Shown here: one piece after another, positions 43,414 to 52,117 of the stretch | Layout: each line of letters starts with the position of its first letter | Numbering within the stretch: the first letter of the stretch is position 1 | Assembly: GCF_019599145.1 (NCBI RefSeq) | Contig: NZ_CP080647.1 | Location: forward strand, 7,874,001 to 7,938,000 | Reading direction: 5' to 3' | Source of the DNA: Streptomyces akebiae | Lineage (GTDB): Bacteria > Actinomycetota > Actinomycetes > Streptomycetales > Streptomycetaceae | Length of the DNA stretch: 64,000 bases | Program-made: the position numbers and the translations under genes | The notes under the pieces: generated by a model | The model's input: only the letters and a program-made list of their open reading frames with translations | Told to the model about the DNA's origin: nothing | Databases searched by the model: none

Positions 43414-44196
43414 TCACGGCGACGCCGGCGGATACAACGAGCGTGGCAACCGCGACGCCGCAGCCGCGTCCAGCAGCCACAAGGTCCGCGCCCTCCCGGC
43501 CGCCCCCGCCGCCGGGGCCTGAATCTCCCCCGCACCGGACAACGCGATGGCCGCCGCCCCCGCCTTGTCCTCCCCGGCCGCGAGCAACCACACCTCACGC
43601 GCCGCCCGGATCGCCGGCAACGTCAGGGTGACCCGCGTCGGCGGCGGCTTCGGCGCCCCACGCACCCCCACGACCGTCCGCTCGGTCTCCCGTACGGCAG
43701 GCAACTCGGGGAAGAGCGAGGCCACATGGGTGTCCGGCCCGACCCCCAGCATCAGCACGTCGAACGTCGGCACGGCACCGTGGTTCTCCGGCCCCGCCGC
43801 CCGCGCCAGCTCCTCCGCGTACGACGCGGCCGCCGCGTCCACATCGGCACCCCACGGCCCGTCCGAAGCGGGCATGGCGTGCACCCGCTTCGGGTCCAGC
43901 GGCACCGAGTCCAGCAGCGCCGCACGGGCCTGGGTGACATTGCGCTCGGCGTCGCCCTCGGGCAGGAACCGTTCGTCGCCCCACCACAGATCCAGCCGGC
44001 CCCAGTCGATCGCGTCCCGGGCGGGCGCCGCCGCCAGCGCGGCGAGCAGCCCGTTGCCGTTGCGACCACCCGTGAGGACGACCGAGGCGTAGCCGCGCGA
44101 GGCCTGCGCGTCCACGATCTTGGTGATCAGCCGGGCCGCCGCGGCCTGTGCCATCAGCTCCTTGTCGTGGTGCACGACCAACTGCGGTGTGCTCAT
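43414..44196 (-). CDS. pgl: 6-Phosphogluconolactonase
   Basis: A 260-residue DevB/Pgl-type hydrolase that opens 6-phosphogluconolactone in the oxidative pentose phosphate pathway. ASVVLTGGRNGNGLL, DLWWGDERFLPEGDAERN, GVGPDTHVASLFPE and TLTLPAIRAAREVWLLAAGEDKA are family features. It overlaps opcA by 4 bases and ends the tkt-tal-zwf-opcA-pgl operon. Confidence 0.95.
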   Translation of the reverse strand: MSTPQLVVHHDKELMAQAAAARLITKIVDAQASRGYASVVLTGGRNGNGLLAALAAAPARDAIDWGRLDLWWGDERFLPEGDAERNVTQARAALLDSVPLDPKRVHAMPASDGPWGADVDAAAASYAEELARAAGPENHGAVPTFDVLMLGVGPDTHVASLFPELPAVRETERTVVGVRGAPKPPPTRVTLTLPAIRAAREVWLLAAGEDKAGAAAIALSGAGEIQAPAAGAAGRARTLWLLDAAAASRLPRSLYPPASP

Positions 44197-45497
44197 GACG
44201 TCGCCTTCTTCACGGGCGGCATCTGCGCGGGGGTCGGCCGCTCGGAGTCACCGTCGTCGGCCGACCCCGTGGAGGCCCCCGATCCGGCCGACCCCGTCGA
44301 ACTCGGCGTCCCCGATGGAGCGGCCGGAGCGGCCGGAGGCAACGCCGCGGCCGCCCGCGCCGCGGAGGCGGCCGACGCGACGGCCGCGCCGAGCCCCGGA
44401 CCGGAGCCGGAAACGGCACCCGGAACGGACGCCGACGCACTCCCCGGCACACCGGGTGAGGAGGACGCGTCCCCCGGCACACCGGACGCGGCCACCGGCC
44501 CGGTGCCCCCGGACCCGGCCCCCGCCGCGGTCGCCGCCGACAGCGCGCTGCCCGGCGCCCCGCTCACCCCGCCGCCGCCCAACCGGTCCACGCCGAACCG
44601 CAGCGCCGACGCGTACGTGTCGTCGGGGTCGAGCCTGCGCAGCTCCTCCGCCAGCAGCTCGGACGTCTCGCGGCGCTTCAACGCCACCGCCCGGTCCGGC
44701 TGGTCCTCCAGCGTGAGCAGCGCCAGCCCGCCGTTCGGCCGGTACAGCCGGATGGGGCCGGTGCTGGTCAGCATCCGCACCTCGTTGAGGCCGGGCCCGG
44801 CCGACACCCCGCGCCGTACGTGCACATGGAGCCGGTCCGCCAGCCACATGGCCAGCAGTTCCACGCTCGGGTTGTACTGCTCGCCCTGCACCTCCGCGGA
44901 GATGACCTCGCAGTCCACCTGGTCGAGCGCGGCGGCCAGCATGGAACGCCAGGGGGTGATCCGGGTCCAGGCGAGATCCGTGTCGCCGGGCTCGTAGTTC
45001 TCCGCGCGGGTCCGCAGCTCGTCGATCGGCTTCTCGGCGGCGTAGCTGTCGGTGACCCGGCGCTGGGCGAGCGCGCCCAGCGGGTCACGGGCCGGGTCGA
45101 GCGGCGCGTTCACCGGCCACCACACCACCACCGGAGCGTCCGGCAGCAGCAGCGGAAGCACCACCGACTGGGCGTGGTCCGCGACCTCGCCGTAGAGCCG
45201 CAGCACGACCGTCTCGCCGGTGCCCGCGTCCGCGCCCACCCGTACCTCGGCGTCGAGGCGGGACTTCGTACGGTCGCGCGGGGAGCGGGAGACGCGCTTG
45301 ATCACCACGATCGTGCGTGAGGGGTGCTCGCGGGAGGCGTCGTTGGCGGACTTGAGCGCGTCGTACGCGTTCTCCTCGTCCGTCACGATGACCAGCGTGA
45401 GCACCATGCCGACCGCAGGGGTGCCTATCGCCCGGCGGGCTTTCACCAGCGCCTTGTTGATCTTGCTGGCCGTGGTGTCCGTGAGGTCCGTCTTCAT
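44193..45497 (-). CDS. opcA: OpcA, glucose-6-phosphate dehydrogenase assembly protein
   Basis: A 434-residue protein; the first about 305 residues match OpcA, which activates or assembles glucose-6-phosphate dehydrogenase in actinobacteria and cyanobacteria. Features are TLVIVTDEENAYDALKSANDASREHPSRTIVV, PDAPVVVWWPVNAP and PIRLYRPNGGLALLTLEDQPDR. The last about 125 residues are an Ala/Gly/Ser/Pro-rich tail not seen in the core family. ATG 45497 overlaps the zwf stop by 4 bases; an upstream in-frame extension lies inside zwf and is unlikely to be used. Confidence 0.95.
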   Translation of the reverse strand: MKTDLTDTTASKINKALVKARRAIGTPAVGMVLTLVIVTDEENAYDALKSANDASREHPSRTIVVIKRVSRSPRDRTKSRLDAEVRVGADAGTGETVVLRLYGEVADHAQSVVLPLLLPDAPVVVWWPVNAPLDPARDPLGALAQRRVTDSYAAEKPIDELRTRAENYEPGDTDLAWTRITPWRSMLAAALDQVDCEVISAEVQGEQYNPSVELLAMWLADRLHVHVRRGVSAGPGLNEVRMLTSTGPIRLYRPNGGLALLTLEDQPDRAVALKRRETSELLAEELRRLDPDDTYASALRFGVDRLGGGGVSGAPGSALSAATAAGAGSGGTGPVAASGVPGDASSSPGVPGSASASVPGAVSGSGPGLGAAVASAASAARAAAALPPAAPAAPSGTPSSTGSAGSGASTGSADDGDSERPTPAQMPPVKKATS

Positions 45498-47032
45498 GGC
45501 CGGCGCCAGCTCCGTCCGTCTCGCTGCAGCATCTCGTCCGCCTCGACGGGACCCCACGTGCCCGCCTGGTACTGCGCGGGCCTGCCGTGCTTGTCCCAGA
45601 ACTCCTCGATCGGGTCGAGGATCTTCCAGGACAGCTCGACCTCCTCGGTGCGCGGGAAGAGATTCGAGTCGCCCAGGAGGACGTCGAGGATCAGGCGCTC
45701 GTACGCCTCGGGCGAGGACTCCGTGAAGGACTCGCCGTACGCGAAGTCCATCGACACGTCCCGGATCTCCATCGACGTGCCGGGCACCTTGGAGCCGAAG
45801 CGGACCGTGACGCCCTCGTCGGGCTGGACGCGGATGACGATCGCGTTCTGGCCCAGTTCCTCGGTGGCGGTGGAGTCGAAGGGGGAGTGCGGGGCGCGCT
45901 GGAAGACGACGGCGATCTCCGTCACCCGGCGGCCGAGACGCTTGCCCGTCCGCAGATAGAAGGGGACACCCGCCCAGCGGCGGTTGTCGACCTCGACCTT
46001 GATCGCCGCGTAGGTGTCGGTCTTCGACTTGCGGTCGATGCCGTCCTCTTCGAGGTAGCCGATGACCTTCTCGCCGCCCTGCCAGCCGGCCGCGTACTGC
46101 GCGAACACGGTGTCCCGGCCCAGGTCCTTCGGCAGCCTCACCGCGCCGAGCACCTTGGTCTTCTCGGCGGCGAGCGCGTCCGCGTCGAAGGAGGCGGGCT
46201 CCTCCATCGCGGTCAGCGCCATCAGCTGCAGCAGGTGGTTCTGGATGACGTCACGGGCGGCACCGATGCCGTCGTAGTAGCCGGCCCGGCCGCCGATGCC
46301 GATGTCCTCGGCCATCGTGATCTGCACGTGGTCGACGAAGGAGCGGTTCCAGATCGGCTCGAACATCGTGTTGGCGAAGCGGAGCGCCAGGATGTTCTGG
46401 ACCGTCTCCTTGCCCAGGTAGTGGTCGATGCGGAAGACCTGGTCCGGGGCGAAGACCTCGTGGACGACCTTGTTGAGGTCCTCGGCGGACTCCAGGTTGT
46501 GCCCGAACGGCTTCTCGATGACCGCCCGGCGCCACGACCCGCTGCTCTGGTCGGCCAGCCCGTGCTTCCTCAGCTGCTGGATGACGACCGGGAACGCGGA
46601 CGGCGGCACGGAGAGGTAGAAGGCGAAGTTGCCGCCCGTGCCCTGTGCCTTGTCCAGCTCCTCGATGGTGTCGCGCAGCCGCTCGAAGGACTCGTCGTCG
46701 TCGAAGGTGCCCTGGACGAACCGCATGCCCTGGATGAGCTGCTGCCAGACCTCCTCGCGGAAGGGCGTCCGCGCGTGCTCCTTGACCGCGTCGTGCACCT
46801 CCTGCGCGAAGTCCTCGTTCGCCCACTCCCGGCGCGCGAAGCCGACGAGCGAGAAGCCCGGCGGCAGCAGTCCGCGGTTGGCGAGGTCGTACACGGCAGG
46901 CATCAGCTTTTTGCGTGACAAATCGCCAGTGACACCGAAGATCACCAGGCCCGACGGCCCCGCGATACGCGGGAGCCGTCGGTCTGCGGCGTCACGAAGC
47001 GGATTCGCTCCGGTGACGGGTAGAGGTGCCAA
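45494..47032 (-). CDS. zwf: Glucose-6-phosphate 1-dehydrogenase
   Basis: A 512-residue enzyme oxidising glucose 6-phosphate with NADP, the entry to the pentose phosphate pathway. The nucleotide site VIFGVTGDLSRKKLMPA, substrate motif RIDHYLGKETVQN with the active His, and EKPFGHNLESAEDLN are intact. The start codon appears to be TTG at 47032: GGAGGG lies 9 nt upstream, the following residues are homologous, and no ATG or GTG is suitable. The start is 5 bases after tal, whose end carries the ribosome site. Confidence 0.95.
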   Translation of the reverse strand: MAPLPVTGANPLRDAADRRLPRIAGPSGLVIFGVTGDLSRKKLMPAVYDLANRGLLPPGFSLVGFARREWANEDFAQEVHDAVKEHARTPFREEVWQQLIQGMRFVQGTFDDDESFERLRDTIEELDKAQGTGGNFAFYLSVPPSAFPVVIQQLRKHGLADQSSGSWRRAVIEKPFGHNLESAEDLNKVVHEVFAPDQVFRIDHYLGKETVQNILALRFANTMFEPIWNRSFVDHVQITMAEDIGIGGRAGYYDGIGAARDVIQNHLLQLMALTAMEEPASFDADALAAEKTKVLGAVRLPKDLGRDTVFAQYAAGWQGGEKVIGYLEEDGIDRKSKTDTYAAIKVEVDNRRWAGVPFYLRTGKRLGRRVTEIAVVFQRAPHSPFDSTATEELGQNAIVIRVQPDEGVTVRFGSKVPGTSMEIRDVSMDFAYGESFTESSPEAYERLILDVLLGDSNLFPRTEEVELSWKILDPIEEFWDKHGRPAQYQAGTWGPVEADEMLQRDGRSWRRP

Positions 47033-47037
47033 GGTGT

Positions 47038-48156
47038 TCAGCCCTCCGAGGGTGCGAGGCGCTGGAGCTCCGCCTCGGTCGACTTGAGGAGGTCGTTCCA
47101 GGACGCCTCGAACTTCTCGACGCCCTCGTCCTCCAGCAGCTGCACGACCTCGTCGTAGGAGATCCCGAGCTTCTCGACCGCGTCCAGCTCGGCACGCGAC
47201 TGCTCGTACGTCCCGGCGATCGCGTTGCCGCGGATCTCACCGCTCGCCGCGGTGGCCTCCAGCGTGGCCTCCGGCATGGTGTTCACCGTGTTGGGCGCGA
47301 CCAGCTCGTCCACGTACAGCGTGCTCTTGTACGCGGGGTCCTTGACGCCGGTCGAGGCCCACAGCGGACGCTGCTTGTTGGCGCCCGCGCTCTCCAGGGC
47401 CGCCCAGCGGCCGTCGGAGAAGACCTCCTCGTACGCCTGGTAGGCGAGACGGGCGTTGGCGACACCGGCCTTGCCGCGCGCGGCCTTGGCCTCGTCGGTG
47501 CCGAGCGCGTCGAGGCGCTTGTCGATCTCGGTGTCCACCCGGGACACGAAGAAGGACGCCACCGAGTGGATCTTCGACAGGTCCAGGCCGCGCTCCTTGG
47601 CCTTCTCCAGACCGGCCAGGTAGGCGTCCATGACCGCGCGGTAGCGCTCCAGCGAGAAGATCAGCGTGACGTTGACGCTGATGCCGAGGCCGATGGTCTC
47701 GGTGATCGCGGGCAGGCCCGCCTTCGTCGCCGGGATCTTGATCAGGGTGTTGGGGCGGTCCACCAGCCACGCCAGCTGCTTGGCCTCGGCGACCGTCGCC
47801 TTGGTGTTGTGCGCGAGACGGGGGTCGACCTCGATGGAGACCCGGCCGTCCTGGCCGCCGGTCGCGTCGAAGACCGGGCGCAGGATGTCGGCGGCGTCGC
47901 GGACGTCCGCCGTCGTGATCATGCGGATGGCCTCTTCGACGGTGACCTTGCGGGCGGCGAGGTCGGAGACCTGCTGCTCGTAGCCGTCACCGCTGCTGAT
48001 CGCCTTCTGGAAGATCGACGGGTTGGTGGTGACGCCCACGACGTGCTGCTGGTCGAGCAGCTCGGCGAGGTTGCCGGACGTGATGCGCTTGCGCGACAGG
48101 TCGTCCAGCCAGATCGCCACGCCTTCCTCGGAGAGGCGCTTGAGTGCGTCTGTCAT
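47038..48156 (-). CDS. tal: Transaldolase
   Basis: A 372-residue class I aldolase of the long actinobacterial type, moving a dihydroxyacetone unit between sugar phosphates. [36 protein letters not shown] and [20 protein letters not shown] are conserved, with Lys272 the probable Schiff-base residue. It lies 33 bases after tkt with a GGAGATG-type ribosome site. Confidence 0.96.
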   Translation of the reverse strand: MTDALKRLSEEGVAIWLDDLSRKRITSGNLAELLDQQHVVGVTTNPSIFQKAISSGDGYEQQVSDLAARKVTVEEAIRMITTADVRDAADILRPVFDATGGQDGRVSIEVDPRLAHNTKATVAEAKQLAWLVDRPNTLIKIPATKAGLPAITETIGLGISVNVTLIFSLERYRAVMDAYLAGLEKAKERGLDLSKIHSVASFFVSRVDTEIDKRLDALGTDEAKAARGKAGVANARLAYQAYEEVFSDGRWAALESAGANKQRPLWASTGVKDPAYKSTLYVDELVAPNTVNTMPEATLEATAASGEIRGNAIAGTYEQSRAELDAVEKLGISYDEVVQLLEDEGVEKFEASWNDLLKSTEAELQRLAPSEG

Positions 48157-48189
48157 GGAATTACATCTCCTACGTGTCGTGTGTAAGCG

Positions 48190-50277
48190 TCAGCGCTGAG
48201 CGGCGGCCAGGGATTCCTGCGCGACCGCGGCCACGTTCTCGGCAGTGAAGCCGAACTCGCGGAAGAGGACCTTGCCGTCGGCCGAAGCGCCGAAGTGCTC
48301 CAGCGAAACGATGCGACCGGCGTCGCCGACGTACCGGTGCCAGGTCAGCCCGATCCCGGCCTCGACCGCGACACGCGCCTTGACGGACGGCGGCAGAACG
48401 CTGTCCCGGTACCCCTGGTCCTGCTCCTCGAACCACTCCACGGACGGCATGGACACCACCCGCGTGGGCACCCCCCGCGCCTGCAGCTGCTCCCGGGCCT
48501 CCACGGCCACGTGCACCTCGGAACCGGTGGCGATCAGGATGACCTGAGCCTCCCCGCCGTCGGCGTCGAACAGGACGTAACCGCCCTTGGCGGCATCCTC
48601 GTTGGCCTCGTACGTCGGCACGCCCTGACGGGTCAGCGCCAGACCGTGCGGGGCGCCCTTGCCGAACTCCTTGGTCCAGCGCTTGAGGATCTCGCGCCAG
48701 GCGATCGCCGTCTCGTTGGCGTCGGCCGGGCGGACCACGTTCAGGCCGGGGATCGCGCGCAGCGAGGCGAGGTGCTCGACCGGCTGGTGGGTGGGGCCGT
48801 CCTCGCCCAGACCGATGGAGTCGTGCGTCCACACGTACGTCACCGGAAGGTGCATCAGCGCGGACAGCCGCACGGCGTTGCGCATGTAGTCGGAGAAGAC
48901 GAGGAACGTGCCGCCGTAGATACGGGTGTTGCCGTGCAGCGCGATGCCGTTCATCTCCGCGGCCATGGAGTGCTCACGGATACCGAAGTGGATGGTCCGG
49001 CCGTACGGGTTCGCCTCCGGCAGCGGGTTGTCCGCCGGCAGGAACGAACTGGTCTTGTCGATCGTGGTGTTGTTCGACCCGGCGAGGTCGGCGGAGCCGC
49101 CCCACAGCTCGGGGATCACCGCGCCCAGCGCCTGGAGGACCTTGCCGGACGCGGCACGCGTCGCGACACCCTTGCCCGTCTCGAACTCCGGCAGGTGCGA
49201 CTCCCAGCCCTCGGGCAGCTCGCCCGCGCTGATCCGGTCGAACTCGGCGGCGCGCTCGGCGTTGCCGTCACGCCACTCCTGCAGCTGCTTCTCCCAGACG
49301 GCACGGGCCTCACGGCCGCGCTCGCCGAGGGCACGCGTGTGCTCGAGGACCTCGTCGGCGACCTCGAAGTTCTTCTCCGGGTCGAAGCCGAGGACCCGCT
49401 TGGTGGCGGCGACCTCGTCCGCGCCGAGCGCCGAGCCGTGCGCGGCCTCGGTGTTCTGCGCGTTCGGGGCGGGCCAGGCGATGATCGAACGCATCGCGAT
49501 GAACGACGGCCGGTCGGTGACGGCCTTCGCGGCCTCGATCGCCGCGAACAGCGCGGCCGGGTCGAGGTCGCCGTTCTCCTTGGGCTCCACACGCTGCACG
49601 TGCCAGCCGTAGGCCTCGTACCGCTTGGTGACGTCCTCGGAGACGGCCGTCTCGGTGTCACCCTCGATGGAGATGTGGTTGTCGTCCCACAGCAGCACGA
49701 GGTTGCCGAGCTTCTGGTGACCCGCGAGCGACGAGGCCTCGGCGGAGATGCCCTCCTGGAGGCAGCCGTCACCGGCGATCACGAAGACGTGGTGGTCGAA
49801 CGGCGACTCGCCGACGGCGGCCTCCGGGTCGAACAGACCACGCTCGTAGCGCGCGGCCATCGCCATGCCCACGGCGTTGGCGACACCCTGGCCGAGGGGC
49901 CCGGTCGTCGTCTCGACGCCCTTGGTGTGTCCGTACTCGGGGTGGCCGGGGGTCTTGGAGCCCCAGGTGCGGAAGGCCTCCAGATCCGTCAGCTCCAGGC
50001 CGAAACCGCCCAGGTACAGCTGGATGTAGAGGGTCAGGGAGGAGTGGCCGGCGGACAGGACGAACCGGTCACGGCCCACCCAGTCGGGGTCGGCGGGGTC
50101 GTGGCGCATCACCTTCTGGAAGAGGGTGTACGCGGCGGGCGCGAGGCTCATCGCCGTCCCCGGATGGCCGTTGCCGACCTTCTGGACGGCGTCGGCGGCC
50201 AGGATCCGGGCGGTGTCGACGGCCCGCTGGTCCAATTCGGTCCACGCGAGGTCTGTAGTGGTCGGCTTGGTGCTCAC
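48190..50277 (-). CDS. tkt: Transketolase
   Basis: A 695-residue thiamine-diphosphate enzyme. N-terminal LAADAVQKVGNGHPGTAMSLAP, the cofactor motif GDGCLQEGISAEASSLAGH...WDDN, the pyrimidine domain with HFGIREHSMAAEMNGIALHG and DSIGLGEDGPTHQPVEH, and the C-terminal IATGSEVHVAVEA are all present. It starts the pentose phosphate operon and is divergent from ctaB; a TAGGCT box about 65 bases upstream (plus-strand 50342-50347) could be its -10. Confidence 0.97.
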   Translation of the reverse strand: MSTKPTTTDLAWTELDQRAVDTARILAADAVQKVGNGHPGTAMSLAPAAYTLFQKVMRHDPADPDWVGRDRFVLSAGHSSLTLYIQLYLGGFGLELTDLEAFRTWGSKTPGHPEYGHTKGVETTTGPLGQGVANAVGMAMAARYERGLFDPEAAVGESPFDHHVFVIAGDGCLQEGISAEASSLAGHQKLGNLVLLWDDNHISIEGDTETAVSEDVTKRYEAYGWHVQRVEPKENGDLDPAALFAAIEAAKAVTDRPSFIAMRSIIAWPAPNAQNTEAAHGSALGADEVAATKRVLGFDPEKNFEVADEVLEHTRALGERGREARAVWEKQLQEWRDGNAERAAEFDRISAGELPEGWESHLPEFETGKGVATRAASGKVLQALGAVIPELWGGSADLAGSNNTTIDKTSSFLPADNPLPEANPYGRTIHFGIREHSMAAEMNGIALHGNTRIYGGTFLVFSDYMRNAVRLSALMHLPVTYVWTHDSIGLGEDGPTHQPVEHLASLRAIPGLNVVRPADANETAIAWREILKRWTKEFGKGAPHGLALTRQGVPTYEANEDAAKGGYVLFDADGGEAQVILIATGSEVHVAVEAREQLQARGVPTRVVSMPSVEWFEEQDQGYRDSVLPPSVKARVAVEAGIGLTWHRYVGDAGRIVSLEHFGASADGKVLFREFGFTAENVAAVAQESLAAAQR

Positions 50278-50650
50278 CCTGGGTCAGGGCTCCTCTCCAC
50301 ATGTCTCGTGCCGGTGTTCTTCACGGCACCGGCCGTTGTCGAGCCTACCCCCGTAGGAACGCGCATTTTTTCGAGTCATTCCAGACTGCCGGGACCGGAT
50401 CCGGTCCGCCTCCCGACCTGCGTTCCGCATGGTGAGACCAGGGGGTTCCGCGGTTCGACATCTGAATACGGAGCCGCTCATCCGACTGCTCAACCGAAGT
50501 GTGTTCGGCTCCCCGCCGGGCGCCCGCCAACACGACCCCACCCCCTTGAAAGGCTGACTCTGGGCAACGTCTACAGTGGCGTGGTACGCGCGAGCCGTCA
50601 CGGGGAGTTCACATCCCAAGGCTTGCTGGGAGTCTCTGTCAGGGGTGTGC
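50278..50650. promoter_or_regulatory. Divergent promoter region between tkt and ctaB
   Basis: A 373-base gap with no convincing gene. On the tkt side a TAGGCT resembles a -10; on the ctaB side TTGAAA (50546-50551) and TACAGT (50572-50577) resemble promoter halves but are 20 bases apart. A perfect 16-bp palindrome sits between at 50392-50407. Confidence 0.45.
50392..50407. promoter_or_regulatory. Perfect 16-bp palindrome GGACCGGATCCGGTCC
   Basis: A gapless palindrome in the middle of the tkt/ctaB intergenic region. With no loop it is a poor terminator and more like a dimer-binding operator. No matching copy was noticed elsewhere in the window. Confidence 0.4.
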
Positions 50651-51607
50651 GTGACGGCCGTCGAATCCCGTCCACCGGGAGTGCTGGGCGCGAGCAACAC
50701 GAGCAGCAGCCGGGGTCAGCGGCCGATCGGGGCCCGAGTCAAGGCCTTCGTGGCGCTGACGAAGCCGCGGATCATCGAACTGCTGCTGATCACCACCGTG
50801 CCGGTGATGTTCCTTGCGGAACAGGGCGTCCCGGACCTCTGGCTGGTGCTCGCCACCTGCGTCGGTGGCTACCTCTCGGCGGGCGGCGCCAACGCGCTCA
50901 ACATGTACATCGACCGCGACATCGACGCCCTCATGGAGCGCACCTCCCAGCGTCCGCTGGTCACCGGGATGGTCACCCCTCGTGAGGGCCTGGTCTTCGG
51001 CATCACCCTCGCGGTGGTCTCCACCGCCTGGTTCGGCGTCCTCGTCAACTGGCTGTCCGCCTGGCTGTCGCTCGGGGCTCTCCTCTTCTACGTCGTCGTC
51101 TACACGATGATCCTCAAACGGCGTACGTCGCAGAACATCGTCTGGGGCGGCATCGCCGGCTGCATGCCGGTCCTCATCGGCTGGTCCGCGGTGACGAACT
51201 CGATGTCGTGGGCCGCGGTCATCCTCTTCCTGGTCATCTTCTTCTGGACGCCGCCGCACTACTGGCCCCTCTCCATGAAGGTGAAGGACGACTACGCCCG
51301 CGTCGGCGTGCCGATGCTCCCGGTCATCGCCTCCAACCGGGTCGTGGCCCGCCAGATCGTCCTCTACAGCTGGGTGATGGTCGCGGTCTCCCTCCTCCTC
51401 ACCCCCCTCGGCTACACGGGCTGGTTCTACACGGCGGTCGCCCTGGTGACCGGCGGCTGGTGGCTCTGGGAGGCCCACGCCCTGCAGACCCGGGCGAAGA
51501 ACGGCGCGACCGGCGGCAAGCTGAAGGAGATGCGCCTCTTCCACTGGTCGATCACGTACGTCTCCCTGTTGTTCGTGGCCGTCGCGGTGGACCCCTTCCT
51601 GCGCTGA
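50651..51607 (+). CDS. ctaB: Protohaem IX farnesyltransferase (haem O synthase)
   Basis: A 318-residue UbiA-type membrane prenyltransferase adding farnesyl to haem for cytochrome oxidase. [14 protein letters not shown] and the first Asp-rich motif [20 protein letters not shown] are present, with the second polar loop [22 protein letters not shown]. About nine hydrophobic helices are visible. GTG 50651 with AGGGG 5 nt upstream is preferred over more distant in-frame starts. It is divergent from tkt, as in other Streptomyces. Confidence 0.95.
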   Translation: MTAVESRPPGVLGASNTSSSRGQRPIGARVKAFVALTKPRIIELLLITTVPVMFLAEQGVPDLWLVLATCVGGYLSAGGANALNMYIDRDIDALMERTSQRPLVTGMVTPREGLVFGITLAVVSTAWFGVLVNWLSAWLSLGALLFYVVVYTMILKRRTSQNIVWGGIAGCMPVLIGWSAVTNSMSWAAVILFLVIFFWTPPHYWPLSMKVKDDYARVGVPMLPVIASNRVVARQIVLYSWVMVAVSLLLTPLGYTGWFYTAVALVTGGWWLWEAHALQTRAKNGATGGKLKEMRLFHWSITYVSLLFVAVAVDPFLR

Positions 51608-51684
51608 GGCGCGCCCGTCGAACGCGCGAGGGTGAGTGGTCAACCCCACTCACCCCGCCCGTCGCCCCGGCGCATACCCATCGG

Positions 51685-51690
51685 TAGCAT
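51685..51690 (+). promoter_or_regulatory. Candidate -10 box for a leaderless mRNA
   Basis: TAGCAT ends 7 bases before ATG 51698 and no ribosome site intervenes, the pattern expected for leaderless transcription. Confidence 0.4.
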
Positions 51691-51697
51691 CCTGCCC

Positions 51698-52060
51698 ATG
51701 GCAGACACCAAGCAGGCAGACGAGGCCAAGGACGCCAAGGCCACCGCGAAGGCCGACCGCAAGGCGGCCAAGCTGGCCAAGCAGATCCGCTCCTTCGCGG
51801 CGGCGCACCGAGGAGCCGAGGCCCAGGTCGCCTACATCGGCCAGCTCGGAGCACGGATCGTCCTGGTCGGCGAGGACGGCGGCTGGGGCGACCTCGTGGC
51901 CCCCACCCACGCCATCGCCGAGCAGGCCGTACAGAAGGCCGGCGTCACCGTCCACGAGGACTTCGACGGCGAGTTCGCCGCCAAGGTGCGGACCGGCCCG
52001 TACGAGTGGTCCCGGATGGCCGGAATCCAGGTCGGCGGCCCCAGCAACAGCAACACCTGA
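51698..52060 (+). CDS. Conserved hypothetical protein with Lys/Ala-rich N-terminus
   Basis: A 120-residue small cytosolic protein of unknown function. The first 35 residues are Ala/Lys/Asp-rich and helical (DEAKDAKATAKADRKAAKLAKQIRSF). The rest looks like a compact alpha/beta domain (QVAYIGQLGARIVLVGEDGGWGDLVAPT...AVQKAGVTVHEDF). It is probably leaderless and lies between ctaB and an amidohydrolase; a terminator follows. I do not assign a function. Confidence 0.75.
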   Translation: MADTKQADEAKDAKATAKADRKAAKLAKQIRSFAAAHRGAEAQVAYIGQLGARIVLVGEDGGWGDLVAPTHAIAEQAVQKAGVTVHEDFDGEFAAKVRTGPYEWSRMAGIQVGGPSNSNT

Positions 52061-52077
52061 GCCCGGCTCACCCGTTA

Positions 52078-52101
52078 GGACCTGTGGGAGTTCACAGGTC
52101 C
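52078..52101 (+). terminator. Terminator after the hypothetical gene
   Basis: A 9-bp perfect stem (GGACCTGTG at 52078-52086 with 52093-52101) with a 6-nt loop, 17 bases after the stop and just before the amidohydrolase start. Confidence 0.7.
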
Positions 52102-52117
52102 AGCCTCGGGGAGCCCG

